64,000 bases of DNA from Macrobrachium rosenbergii (lineage: Eukaryota; Arthropoda; Malacostraca; Decapoda; Palaemonidae): NCBI RefSeq assembly GCF_040412425.1, contig NC_089744.1:31287501-31351500 (forward strand), given 5' to 3'. The translations under genes were made by a program, and so were the position numbers. Each line of letters opens with the position of its first letter. The stretch's first letter is position 1. Under the pieces are notes generated by a model. The model had not been told where the DNA came from. It ran no database searches and saw only the letters and a program-made list of their open reading frames with translations. This document shows, piece after piece, positions 21,581 through 30,313 of the stretch.

Positions 21581-23208
21581 CTACCGCGGCCACTTTTCCC
21601 CGGAGACGGATGCAGCCTTGCCTCTGAAAGGGGGCTCGACCCTACCCCCTTGCGCTCCTATTAAGGCCGTGAAAGACCCCACGGCCTTCATAGGTAGGGG
21701 TTGTACACCGGCGAGGAGACATACGAGGGCGCAGCAAGGGATTGGGCTGGTTGAACCAGCACATACTGTTGGGGTTGGGCCTTGAGGTGGACGGGGTTGG
21801 CTCACCGCCGAGACCGAACTGCCTGAACAACCGCCTGATGTTGTGGTCTCCTGTGCTTCCTGTAACGTTTCCCAGGCCTATTCTGGGAACCGCCAAACTC
21901 AGAGGTCTTCCGCTTAAAGGCGGAGATACCCCACCGGGAGCTCAGACTCTGGTTGGCCCTGGTTGCTTTGCCCAGGACACTGGAGACTTCATCTTCTGGG
22001 AAAAGGTTGTCTCCCCAGAAAGAACTCTTCATGAGTCTGTTAGGCTCATGACGAATGGTGGCATCAGCAAAGATGAACTCACGGCAGTTCATCTTTTGCT
22101 ACCATGAAGTCGTACAGGTCTGACTGGAACCCTGCTAACAGGGATTTAGTCAGAACCTGAAACAGTGGCTCCTCTGCAAAGGAGACGGCGGTCGCTTCTG
22201 ACAGGCACAGCGAAGTTCAAAGACCCGGCTCAACCAACACCGTGCCTCGAACTCAGCCTTCAGGAGAGCTTCTGTAAGCTTAGGAAGCTGCTCGCTGAAC
22301 TGGTTTGACGCCAATCTGCGTCAATTTACCGACAGTAAATGTGGACGGGCGTCTTTCCAGAACTCGTCACCCCTGGGAAGATCAGAGACGTGGGTCTGAT
22401 TCCGAGCTGAGGCAAGGGTTTGCCTTCCAAGCAAGCCTGAGCGGTTGCGATAGCAACCTTGTTCAGGCAGGAGTGGGCAGCCTATCACCGAGAGAAAACA
22501 TGGTGAAGTTGCCCTTGAAGGGGGTCAACCGTGTTCTCCGCCTGCCACTCGGTAAAGGTGCGCAAAGAGAGCAGATTGCGCCTGATCCCTAGGGAAGATC
22601 ACCGTCTCTAGGGACCTTGTCTGAGCGTACCCAGGCTTCCTCCGTCAGCCTAACGAAGCCTGGGTAGGGGGGCAAGAGATCAGCCGGGAAGAACTCCAGT
22701 TCTTCTAGACGTCTGGTACCTAGACCTTCAATGGTCAAGGTGTCTTCATGCCGGATAGCACGAAGAGCAAAACGCCATGGGTTCCTTACGTCAAAAGGAG
22801 GGAGGGCAGCAGTGTCAGGGATCTGATAGTGCACTCCGGCCCCACCGGAGCGCGCCATATCAGCGATCAGAGTCTCCTGACTCTGAAGCCTCTCAGTAAT
22901 CTTACTGAGCTTAGCCTCTACCTCCATAGAGAACCTCTGCAACAACATTCCCAAGCAAACGCCTCCAGGTCAAAGGCAGGCTGGCGAGGAGGGCTGGGCT
23001 TGGCCGCCCTCTTACTCGCTCCTTTGCCCGGGGTACTCGGCACCCTTTGCCTCCCAGAAGCCAAAGGGCCAGCACCCTTTGGCTTCGACGGGGAAAGGAG
23101 ATGCCTTCCGTGAAGACGAGGATTTATAGCCTTCGCCTTCAACGACAATCTTCAACTTGGGGACAGTAGACTGAGCTCTGTCCCCAAGATAGAAGATTTA
23201 GTGAAGCC
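21581..23208 (-). pseudogene. DIRS copy 2 gag, 3' exon, frameshifted
   Basis: Minus-strand pieces: 23148-22918 (Lys/Pro-rich), 22954-22589 (a coiled-coil-like start MEVEAKLSKITERLQSQE, then FALRAIRHEDTLTIEGLG), and 22092-21802 (IFADATIRHEPNRLMKSSF, ANQSLSS), then a basic tail to about 21581. The middle and last parts match copy 1 (548-805). Several frame changes occur. Assigned as gag from position and similarity. Confidence 0.65.
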
Positions 23209-23285
23209 CTGAAAAGAAGAGGATGATGAAGGAGGGGAATCAAAGAGGGCGCCCGCCCCACTGCCTCACGTACCTCACTACCTAC
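23209..23285 (-). other. Putative spliceosomal intron in DIRS gag (77 bp)
   Basis: On the minus strand the sequence runs GGACCAGGG then GTAGGTAGTG, and ends CCTCTTCTTTTCAG before GGCTTCACTAAATC. Donor, pyrimidine tract and AG are all present. The frame upstream ends in a stop if the intron is not removed. Confidence 0.5.
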
Positions 23286-23578
23286 CCCTGGTCCTGCTCG
23301 GTGAGCATCGGCTCGAGGTCCAGGTCGAGCGCGGCGACGTCTTCAGAAACATCCGTGTAGAGGGGGTCCTCTTGCAGGGGCTGGGTCGCGGCCCGGATCT
23401 GCTCGATGATAGGTGCGGCCACGTCAGATGGTACGGCCGCGCAGCGATCCGGGCGCCGGGTAAAGCAGGTCCTCAGCTTTTCATCGAGGACGTAAGGCTT
23501 CCGACGGAACATTCCTCCCGAACCCAGCCACCCAGGCGTGGAGAGACTCAAGGCCTCTTTCTTGGAGGACTCATCAGC
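23286..23578 (-). CDS. DIRS family A gag, putative middle exon
   Basis: An open stretch read as ADESSKKEALSLSTPGWLG followed by KPYVLDEKLRTCFTRRP and an acidic end (DVSEDVAALDLDLEP). It lies between a CTCCCTTTCAG acceptor at 23579-23589 and a GTAGGT donor at 23285. The codon phase does not match the exon upstream without a small indel, so this copy may be damaged or the acceptor differs by a few bases. Confidence 0.5.
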
Positions 23579-23692
23579 CTGAAAGGGAGCAGAGAGTCAA
23601 GAAAGGGCTAATACCGTGTTAATATAAGAGCCAGATGTGACCAAATAATAGACTGTGACTAACGTGGTAAAAAGCGGAAGTAAGCAGCTTAC
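23579..23692 (-). other. Putative spliceosomal intron in DIRS gag (114 bp)
   Basis: Minus strand: GAGTCG then GTAAGCTGC, ending CTCTGCTCCCTTTCAG. A strong donor (GTAAGC) and a pyrimidine-rich acceptor, and the reading frame hits a stop immediately past the donor if unspliced. Confidence 0.55.
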
Positions 23693-23865
23693 CGACTCGT
23701 CCTGGATACATCCCATGCGATCACGAAGCACACCTCACAGCCGTCCGGATGCCAGGCGATCAAGTCATCAAGCCGGACCGCACAGCCAGCGTGGGTCCTA
23801 CACACCACATGCCCGTAGGGTTGGTGGAGGATGGCGGCACATCCGGGCTCCTCACAACGAACAGT
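23693..23865 (-). CDS. DIRS family A gag, putative Cys/His-rich exon
   Basis: A clean 57-codon open frame: VRCEEPGCAAILHQPYGH, VVCRTHAGCAVRLDDL and HPDGCEVCFVIAWDVS. The Cys/His spacing (CxxxxC, then HxxxCxxHxxxC and a later CxxC) suggests a zinc-binding fold. It is bounded by TTTTCACACTTACAG (acceptor) and GTAAGC (donor). It resembles in concept the Cys-rich N-terminal motif of the family B gag (DPHALCPSCRG). Confidence 0.55.
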
Positions 23866-25815
23866 CTGTAAGTGTGAAAAGTATATGAACCTACCACTCT
23901 AAGAAACTTAAACTATGTAGGGATAAGTATTTTCATACCATGCTACCGGAGAACTCCGGTGGAATGAAAAACCCCGTCAGAGACGGACCTACTAAGCAAA
24001 GAAACTTAAAATATGGTAAGCAAAAAGTTTCCTGACTGCGGAATACTCCGGAACAAGAGAGTTGAATCGACAGGACCCTTACCACAAGGAACGCCAGTAA
24101 TAAAAACGGCGGAACCCAAAGGAAGGATCACCGGACTCTGATATAAGATTAAAGTAAATATATCAACCCGACGGCGGGGTTAAGCCGCCGGGGACCAGTA
24201 ACAAATGTATACATATAGAGGGTGGTAAAGAACCAGTGAACATCAACATTTCTTTGCTCCTCATATACTTAAAATATGGTGAGCAAAAAGTCTCTCGACT
24301 GCCGGAATACTCCGGCGGAACGAGAGAGTGAATCGACAGGACCCTTACCACAAGGAACGCCAGTAATAAAACCGGCGGAACCCAAGGGAAGGATCACCGG
24401 ACTCTGATATAAGATTAAAGTAAATATATATCAACCCGATGGCGGGGTTAAGCATTTGGGGACCAGTAACAAATGTATACATATAGAGGGTGGTAAAGTA
24501 ACCAGTTAACACCAACATATATGAGGTAGAGTCCCCCGAAGTCTGGTACCATCACCACCGGAGATCCCAAGCCTCTACCGCTAGAGTACACAAGAAGGAT
24601 GAGGCAAAAACACAACTGGACCCACATGGGCAGGTGTAAGCGCCAATCAAATCCGACTAGAATGACCCAGACGCCGAGGCGAACGCGGGAGGCAAAGGGA
24701 GGACAGGAGATGATGGGAGGGAGGAAGGGCAACCCTGAGAATGTTCGAAAACCCACTCAATCCGAGGAGAGCGGGTAAACGAAACATAAAGTCAAGGCAA
24801 ATGTCACCAGGAACCATCCCTGGGAGGGAGCAAATCCCTCCACCAGGGAGGACCCAAGTACTCGGGGTGATCATCGGGGACCGATGTCACACACGCGAGA
24901 GATGACAAGGAGTTGACTTAGGGTAGGCTAGGGAAGGGGGAAAGGCTAGGTAAGGAAGGGCTTAGACCAGAGAAGAGGAAAACAGGAGACTAGGGAAGAT
25001 GTGAACCCATCTCAACTGTAATAAAGCCGTACTAGGTAAAGTAATACCCAAGTAGGGGAGAGCTCTAGGCCTACCCCTAACAGGAAGGAAAGGGAAGCAG
25101 CCTAAGATCCCCACGCTCTCACCTTGTAATAGACGCAGTCTATAAAATACGAAGGGGAGAATGAAAGGGAGGGATGGAGAACCAACAGGGAGAGAAATTC
25201 CTGTGTCGAAGGCCAGCCAGAACCGTAAAGTAAGGGAATGCTAAAATAGCGTGGAGGAGACACACCCAAGGGAAAAACCTCTACCCCTCCGAAAGAAGGG
25301 GAGGACAATGGGGTCTCACTCCACAACCCAAACAACGGTCGGTGGATGGAACAACAACAGAAACTCCTCTACCTGCTGATCCCCTCCTCTCACCTAACCT
25401 ACCCCAAGGTACAAGGGAGAGTAGGAGGCCAGATAGGCTACCAGGAAAAGCCTAACCTTGCACTAGGCAGGGCTAGGACAGGGATGTTAACCAGAAATAA
25501 TAAATAATTAATCACCAATACTAAATATATACACTAGACATTAATATCAGCTTGTGCTTGGCACGTAGCCTAACCAACAAAGCGACAGGAAGTAAACAGA
25601 TAGGACTGTACCTGACCTTGGTAATAATAGTAATATTTTAAAATATAATAAAACATGACATCAAGCACAAACATAATAATAAATCTATAACTGACCAATG
25701 GGGAAACATCCTGGGAGACACCTAAGCGGGAAATACTACGGGAACCCTAAATGTAAGAACCCTATGATGGGAAGTTCTCTGAAATTAACATTAGAGGATA
25801 CCCCAAAGACCCAAC
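23866..25815 (-). other. DIRS copy 2 5' non-coding region or long intron
   Basis: No convincing coding frame. It holds a 263-bp tandem duplication at 24011-24536 and a purine-rich plus strand. If the leader ORF at 25816-26106 is spliced to the Cys/His exon, this would be the intron between them. Confidence 0.45.
24011..24536. repeat. 263-bp tandem duplication inside DIRS copy 2
   Basis: ATATGGTRAGCAAAAAGT starts at 24011 and again at 24274. Both copies continue with GAATCGACAGGACCCTTACC, CGGACTCTGATATAAGATT and ACAAATGTATACATATAGAG. They differ at several positions, so the duplication is not very recent. Confidence 0.85.
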
Positions 25816-26106
25816 CTAGGCAAGACCACCAGGAGGAATCCTAGGGGGATGACGATAAGCAATGTAACCGACCAAGAGAAACCCAAACAGAACAAGCTGG
25901 ACGGGCGTACCTCGCGGTCGACATGGCTGACAAGGGGACACCGTAGCGTCCCACCAAAAACCACGTATAATATATAAATACGGGCTAAAACAGCCAAACT
26001 TATCATAAAAACCCCATAAGAAGATAATACTTAACTTGGAAACAGTAAAGGTGCTTGACGACATGTTGAAATAAAGGCAAAATACGCCAAAAAACACAAG
26101 CCACAA
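25816..26106 (-). other. Conserved leader ORF of DIRS family A
   Basis: A 96-residue open frame, Met at 26106, with an inner Met (MSSSTFTVSKLSIIFLWGF) and SPCQPCRPR. The same frame is open in the independent fragment at 56507-56803 with about 80% identical residues. In this copy CGACCGCGAG is followed by GTACGCC, a possible donor site. It may be the first coding exon of gag or a small hydrophobic leader protein; no known family recognised. Confidence 0.5.
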
Positions 26107-26441
26107 ACAAAACAGTGATCAAATCACGTGCTAGAAATGGAATGAGTTCAGATGGCGCTGGGGTCGCCGCTTGGCGGGCGAGGTGAGTGGGAGCTGGTAC
26201 GGCTCTCCGCTCTTCCGAGGGGTTTTGCCATTGGGATATCTTTCGAGTGTGGTTCTGTGGTTGTGATTCCTTCACTCACCCTTGCTTATACCGACGTCTT
26301 CATTATAGAAGACGCTCGATCTGGGGTAGTAACCCAGCATTCCTGAAAGCTTTTTCTCTGGTATATTTAGCAATATTTATACCTAGAAATTCGTGTTAGT
26401 ATGGAATTTCACCGGGTGACACAGGGACGAGCTCAGAAAAA
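26107..26441 (-). repeat. DIRS family A 5' inverted terminal repeat
   Basis: Read on the minus strand it begins TTTCTGAGCTCGTCCCTGTG and continues with TCACCCGGTGAAATTCC, ending in CATCTGAACTCATTCC. It is the inverse of the 3' terminal blocks at 4590-4900 and 18110-18420, and matches 56186-56475 directly. Confidence 0.8.
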
Positions 26442-27103
26442 AAAATTTTTTTTAATTTTCCCTACCTTCCATGGGAAGTTGAAAGTGACTATTTACAACC
26501 CTGTGTGGGGCCTCTTTCACAAAACACTCGTAAATTTTACCAAGTTATACATGTTTTTTCTTATAATTTGTTTTGTTTTTATTTTTTAAAATTATAGTTA
26601 CAGCTCACATGGTATCATAACAAATAAGAAATAAAATCAATAACAAATTCTGAGCATATTTGTTGTAAAATATTTACTTAAATTTACTGAGATCGGGAAA
26701 TGCAGTAACTTTTTTTGGATTTATACGTTTTTCCTAATATTTCTTTGTAAACTTACTATTGTAACTGACGTCATATCGTAAAAGGTAAGAACTAAAACCA
26801 ACAGCAATCCCTGGGCATATTTATGAGCAAATAAATAAAAAGATGCTATGAGAGAGAAAGGAGCAAGACATTTTCCCTTCAAGGCAAGAACAATACTAAA
26901 TTCCATGAGATGCCCACATCTGAGCTGAGCTGAATTCTTTAGTTGCCACAATTCATTTGTGGGCCATTGAAGTGTTGGAAACTCTTTCCCGCTTGATACA
27001 GCCAAATCGTATGGCGCTTAATATAAATACTCCTCAGAGGGGATCCGTCCACCACCCAAGACCTGTTTTAGATCCTCTATTGAGGGGATCCGTCCATCAA
27101 GGG
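26442..27103. other. Right-hand part of T2
   Basis: AT-rich and non-coding; includes two GAGGGGATCCGTCCA repeats close to the TTAA end. Confidence 0.6.
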
Positions 27104-27140
27104 TTAAGCTTTATGTGAAAATATTGGGAAAGGTACTTAA

Positions 27141-28214
27141 CCCCTAAATGCTGAGCCTCTATTTACAAAAGTGTCTGCCATATGCCGGCAGCGTTCGGGA
27201 GTTAGCGCTAAAGCGGAAAAAGTTTTTTTTTTTTTTTTTTTTCAAAAATCACAGCACGCTTTAGTTTTTAAGATTAAGAGTTCATTTGGGCTCCTTTTTT
27301 TGTCATTGCCTGAAGTTTAGTATGCAACCATCAGAAATGAAAAAATATCATTATCATATATAAATACTGAAATATATGACAGCGCGAAAAAAAATTTCAT
27401 ATATTGTATACAAATCGTGCTGTGAGCAAAACGGTTAAAGCTAATGAGTTATTTGTTTTTCTTTGTATTGTACACTATATTGCAATGATTTTGGTATATA
27501 ACAAATTGTAAAACGATCAAAGCAACACAGAGAAATTATTATCACAAAATGATGCATGAATTAAAACGCTGGACGTAAAAAAAGTTTTTTTCAAAAATTC
27601 ACCATAAATCGAAATATTGTGCTAGAGACTTCCCGTTTGTTGCAAAATGAAGGTAATTGATTGAATATTACTAGACTGTAAGTTTTTTTAGCTTACAATT
27701 GCAGTTTTCGACCATTTCGGTCGAGTTAAAGTTGACCGAAGGTCGGATTTTTTCTATTTATCATGATTTATATGAAAATATTTCAAAACTGATAAAAGCT
27801 ACAACCATGATTTATTTATTGTTGTATTCTACATGAAATTGTGTACACTTTCATATATAAAACTTTTATGTAACGGCTATTAGAAAAACAGTGCAAAAAT
27901 TACGACAAAGTGACGAAAGAATTTCTGAGATTTTCGGCCGAGTTACCGCGCGGACGTAAGGAAAAGGTTTTTTTCAAAAATTCACTATAAATCGAGATAT
28001 TGTGCTAGAGACTTCCAGTTTGTTGCAAATGAAGGTAAATGATTAAATATTACTAGAATGTAAGAGTTTTAGCTTACAATTGCGTTTTCGACCATTTTGG
28101 TCGAAGTCAAAGTTGACGAAGGTTGAAATTTTTGTAGTCAACGACGGTACGCCCACTCGGCACCCGACAGACAATTTTAGTTGACGTACGATACGTCCAG
28201 TTAGCGTTTAAGGG
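27141..28214. mobile_element. T3: TTAA-flanked piggyBac-type element, short relative of T1
   Basis: The left end is TTAA (27137-27140) then CCCCTAAATGCTGAGCC; the right end is TTAGCGTTTAAGGG then TTAA (28215-28218). Same left part, same subterminal blocks (GACGGTACGCCCACTCGG, GACGTACGATACGTCCAG) and same internal unit as T1, but only two units (TGCTAGAGACTTCC at 27620 and 28013). 1074 bp, no coding capacity. It is inserted in the RTE-like RT between KILGKVL and the next RT block. Confidence 0.85.
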
Positions 28215-28454
28215 TTAAGGATGGGCTGAGGTAAAGAGTTGAAAATGTTAATTGTCAGTATGGCTTCATATTAGGGAGATCAACAACAGAAGTAAGCTTT
28301 CTAATGAGGTAACTACAGAAACATTATTATGCAAGGAGTAAGAGATTATGACACATATTTGTGAATTTTGAAAAGGCATTCCCCAGACCACTGAGACAAA
28401 TAATTAAATGTGTATTGCAAAGACAGAGGGTACCAGATCATATGCATAAGGCAG

Positions 28455-28737
28455 CTTTTCTTTGTAGCTACTTTCACTGCTACGATAAACAGCCAAGGAC
28501 TCAACACTTATACTTGATGGACATCAGCATTTATTTCAGATTCTTTTGATACACCTGAAACTGTCTTCACTCCATATCTTGTCTTATGGCAATGTTACTC
28601 AAGCATAAGACTAGATATAGAGTGAAGACAGTGTCAGGTGTATCAAAAGAATCTGAGACAAATATTGGTACCCATCAATTATAAGTGTTAAGTCCTTGGC
28701 TGTTTATCAGAGCAGTGAAAGTAGCTACTAAGAAAAA
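28455..28737. repeat. Long inverted repeat (hairpin) with about 133-nt arms
   Basis: Left arm 28455-28587 and right arm 28605-28737 are near-perfect reverse complements, e.g. CTTTTGATACACCTGAAACT against GTGTCAGGTGTATCAAAAG, with a loop of about 17 nt. It sits between two RT pieces of the RTE-like LINE. Probably a foldback MITE; the transcript could form a long double strand. Confidence 0.85.
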
Positions 28738-29268
28738 ATGGCAGAATCCAAGGGGAGGTGCAAATGTTTGAAAAGTGAAGGAGAAAAATGGAGAGGATGA
28801 AATATCAGTGTAGGCAAAACAAAGCTTATGTTGACTTGAAAAGAAGCAAAGGAGAAAGTACAGTCAGTAAAGTGCCATGTGGTTACTGTGGGAATGGTGT
28901 GGATATAAATTGTATTTGTTCATACGCGGAACAAACCTACGGTCTTAACGTTAGAATAAATCTTCTAGCGCCAGCTGGAAACCAGTAAAAAACATATAAA
29001 ATTGTAGAACAAGGTATTGTGGCAATAGGGTTTGCCTACTCGGGTGAGATAGGAGGAAACAACCGACCTACCTTCACCCAAGAACGCCATGACATATCGG
29101 TTTCTTCCTTACCGCCTTACTAGAAGGACATATTAGTGACCATTCTTCCAGAAGCCAGTGTTTTCCTGACTGTTTTTCTTCTTTGATTTGCCTTTTGTGT
29201 TATGAAATAATGCTATTCTGTGTGATTGTGCATTAGTGCTTTTATTGTGTTTTTGTGTTGCATTTGAA

Positions 29269-30259
29269 CATGCAAACCCATAAATCATCTCAGGCTTCTG
29301 TGCCTAAACCTCAGAGGAAATGTCCTGGCGTTGGTGACTTCTCTTGTTTACGTTTTTCAGCCTCATTTAAGACTGACCCCCATTCTACTCGCAGCAGATG
29401 CAGAGCTAATGTGTGTAATGTTACTAAGCCATGTTCCAAATGTTGTTCTTGGCCTCCTGAGCAGTGGAGGGTTTTTGTAAAGCAGCAGCATCAAAGGAGG
29501 AAGGAGGCGCCTTCTTGGAAGGGATTTTCTCCTCCTTCGTTGGTTGCTTCTCAGTCTCCCTCTGGTTTCTCTTCTATGCCCAATCTTCCTCCAGTTGCTT
29601 CTTCTTCCTTGGAAGATTTTACCCTTTCCCATTCTAAAATAGCTTTGACTTTGAAAGTTTCAGGAGAGAGGTCAGGAGATATTATCTCTCTGGCTGGTAG
29701 TGGCTTCTATTCCCTCTCCGTTGGCAGTGTATTTCTCTCAGAGCTTTGGATCCCCTTCCATGATGGTGGCTTCTACTCCCTCTCTGTCGGCAGCATATCC
29801 CTCGCAGAGTTTTGGACCCCCTACCGTGGCAGTGACTTTACTCCCACTCTTTCTTCTGATGCTTTCATGAAAGTAGTGGTTGACAGAGTCGACATTGTTT
29901 TTCGAGAGAAGTTCAGCCTTGTTGTGAAGAAGATGTGTCGCAGGTCTCCGTCTCTGTCTTCCCCTTCATCGTCTTCCTCGTCTTCTTCGTCTTCCTCGTC
30001 TTCATCTTCTTCTGTCCGGTTCTCCCCCATTAGATATTGGAGGATTAGAGATTTCGTTGCTGCTCCTCGCTTAAGAAGACCTAGAACCATCTCTATCTCT
30101 TCTTCTCCGTCTTTGTCCAACCACAGCTGTAGTTCTTCTGCTCCAGCTCACAGCTGTCTTGCTGATGAGGGTGTGTCACGTCCAGCCGCTTCTCGTCATT
30201 CAGTTGTTCGCTCCTTCATAGGAAGGATGACAAGGCTTCTGTTAAGAAATCCCATGTAG
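29269..30259 (+). pseudogene. DIRS B1 gag
   Basis: From the Met at 29270 the frame is open for about 330 residues. N-terminal Cys motif: RKCPGVGDFSCLRF, then TKPCSKCCSWPPEQW; the second Cys group matches the motif of B3 (PCNECCSWSPEQW). A Ser/Pro-rich middle includes two near-copies of GFYSLSVGS, and a homopolymeric run of about 20 Ser at 29965-30015. Compared with B2 the conserved C-terminal gag domain is missing, so a deletion joins the N-terminal half to the RT. Not certain to be translated. Confidence 0.7.
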
Positions 30260-30313
30260 TGAAGGCTTCGGAAGTTCAGCCATTTCCTTCTGGGTCATGC
30301 AATCGTGTGATGG

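Larger units (their letters stand above)
18081..26441 (-). mobile_element. DIRS-like retrotransposon, family A copy 2, both termini present
   Basis: The 5' inverted repeat is at 26100-26441 and the 3' terminal repeat at 18081-18540, with gag, RT, RNase H and recombinase between, all on the minus strand; 8.36 kb. The 3' junction (GAGCTCGTCCC with CTCAG) matches the one at 4460-4475 of copy 1. The RT has lost its catalytic palm, but the recombinase looks intact. It is inserted in T2, so it is younger than T2 and the LINE around it. Confidence 0.85.
17955..27103. mobile_element. T2: TTAA-flanked piggyBac-type element carrying DIRS copy 2
   Basis: The left end is TTAA (17951-17954) then CCCTTAAAGGACAGG; the right end is CCGTCCATCAAGGG then TTAA (27104-27107). 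The tips are inverted (CCCTT.A.GGAC). Without the DIRS insert it would be about 0.8 kb. Near the right end GAGGGGATCCGTCCA occurs twice (27038-27052 and 27083-27097), a different subterminal motif from T1/T3, so a separate family. Fusing the flanks through one TTAA gives an in-frame RT stretch ISLFKLYVKILGKV. Confidence 0.75.
16820..28925 (+). mobile_element. RTE-like LINE reverse transcriptase remnant, in pieces
   Basis: Pieces in order: 16820-17180 (VQYFENLLDEENG, then EGVTKVLRKMKLKK, the pre-palm region); 17800-17950 (VYKRKGDAL, YGNYRRISLF); 27108-27136 (KLYVKILGKVL); 28219-28455 (CQYGFILGRSTTEVS, HIFVNFEKAFPRPLRQ); 28738-28925 (VDLKRSKGE, VPCGYCGNGVDINC, a Cys-rich part). This is the RT order of the RTE-like LINEs common in aquatic invertebrates. 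The pieces are separated by a DIRS-terminal-like insert (17185-17790), T2, T3 and a hairpin. Stops are numerous, so it is an old, dead copy. Confidence 0.8.

Noticed and set aside
29821..30120. Acidic Glu/Asp-rich minus-strand protein
   Set aside because: Antisense of the Ser run in DIRS B1 gag.
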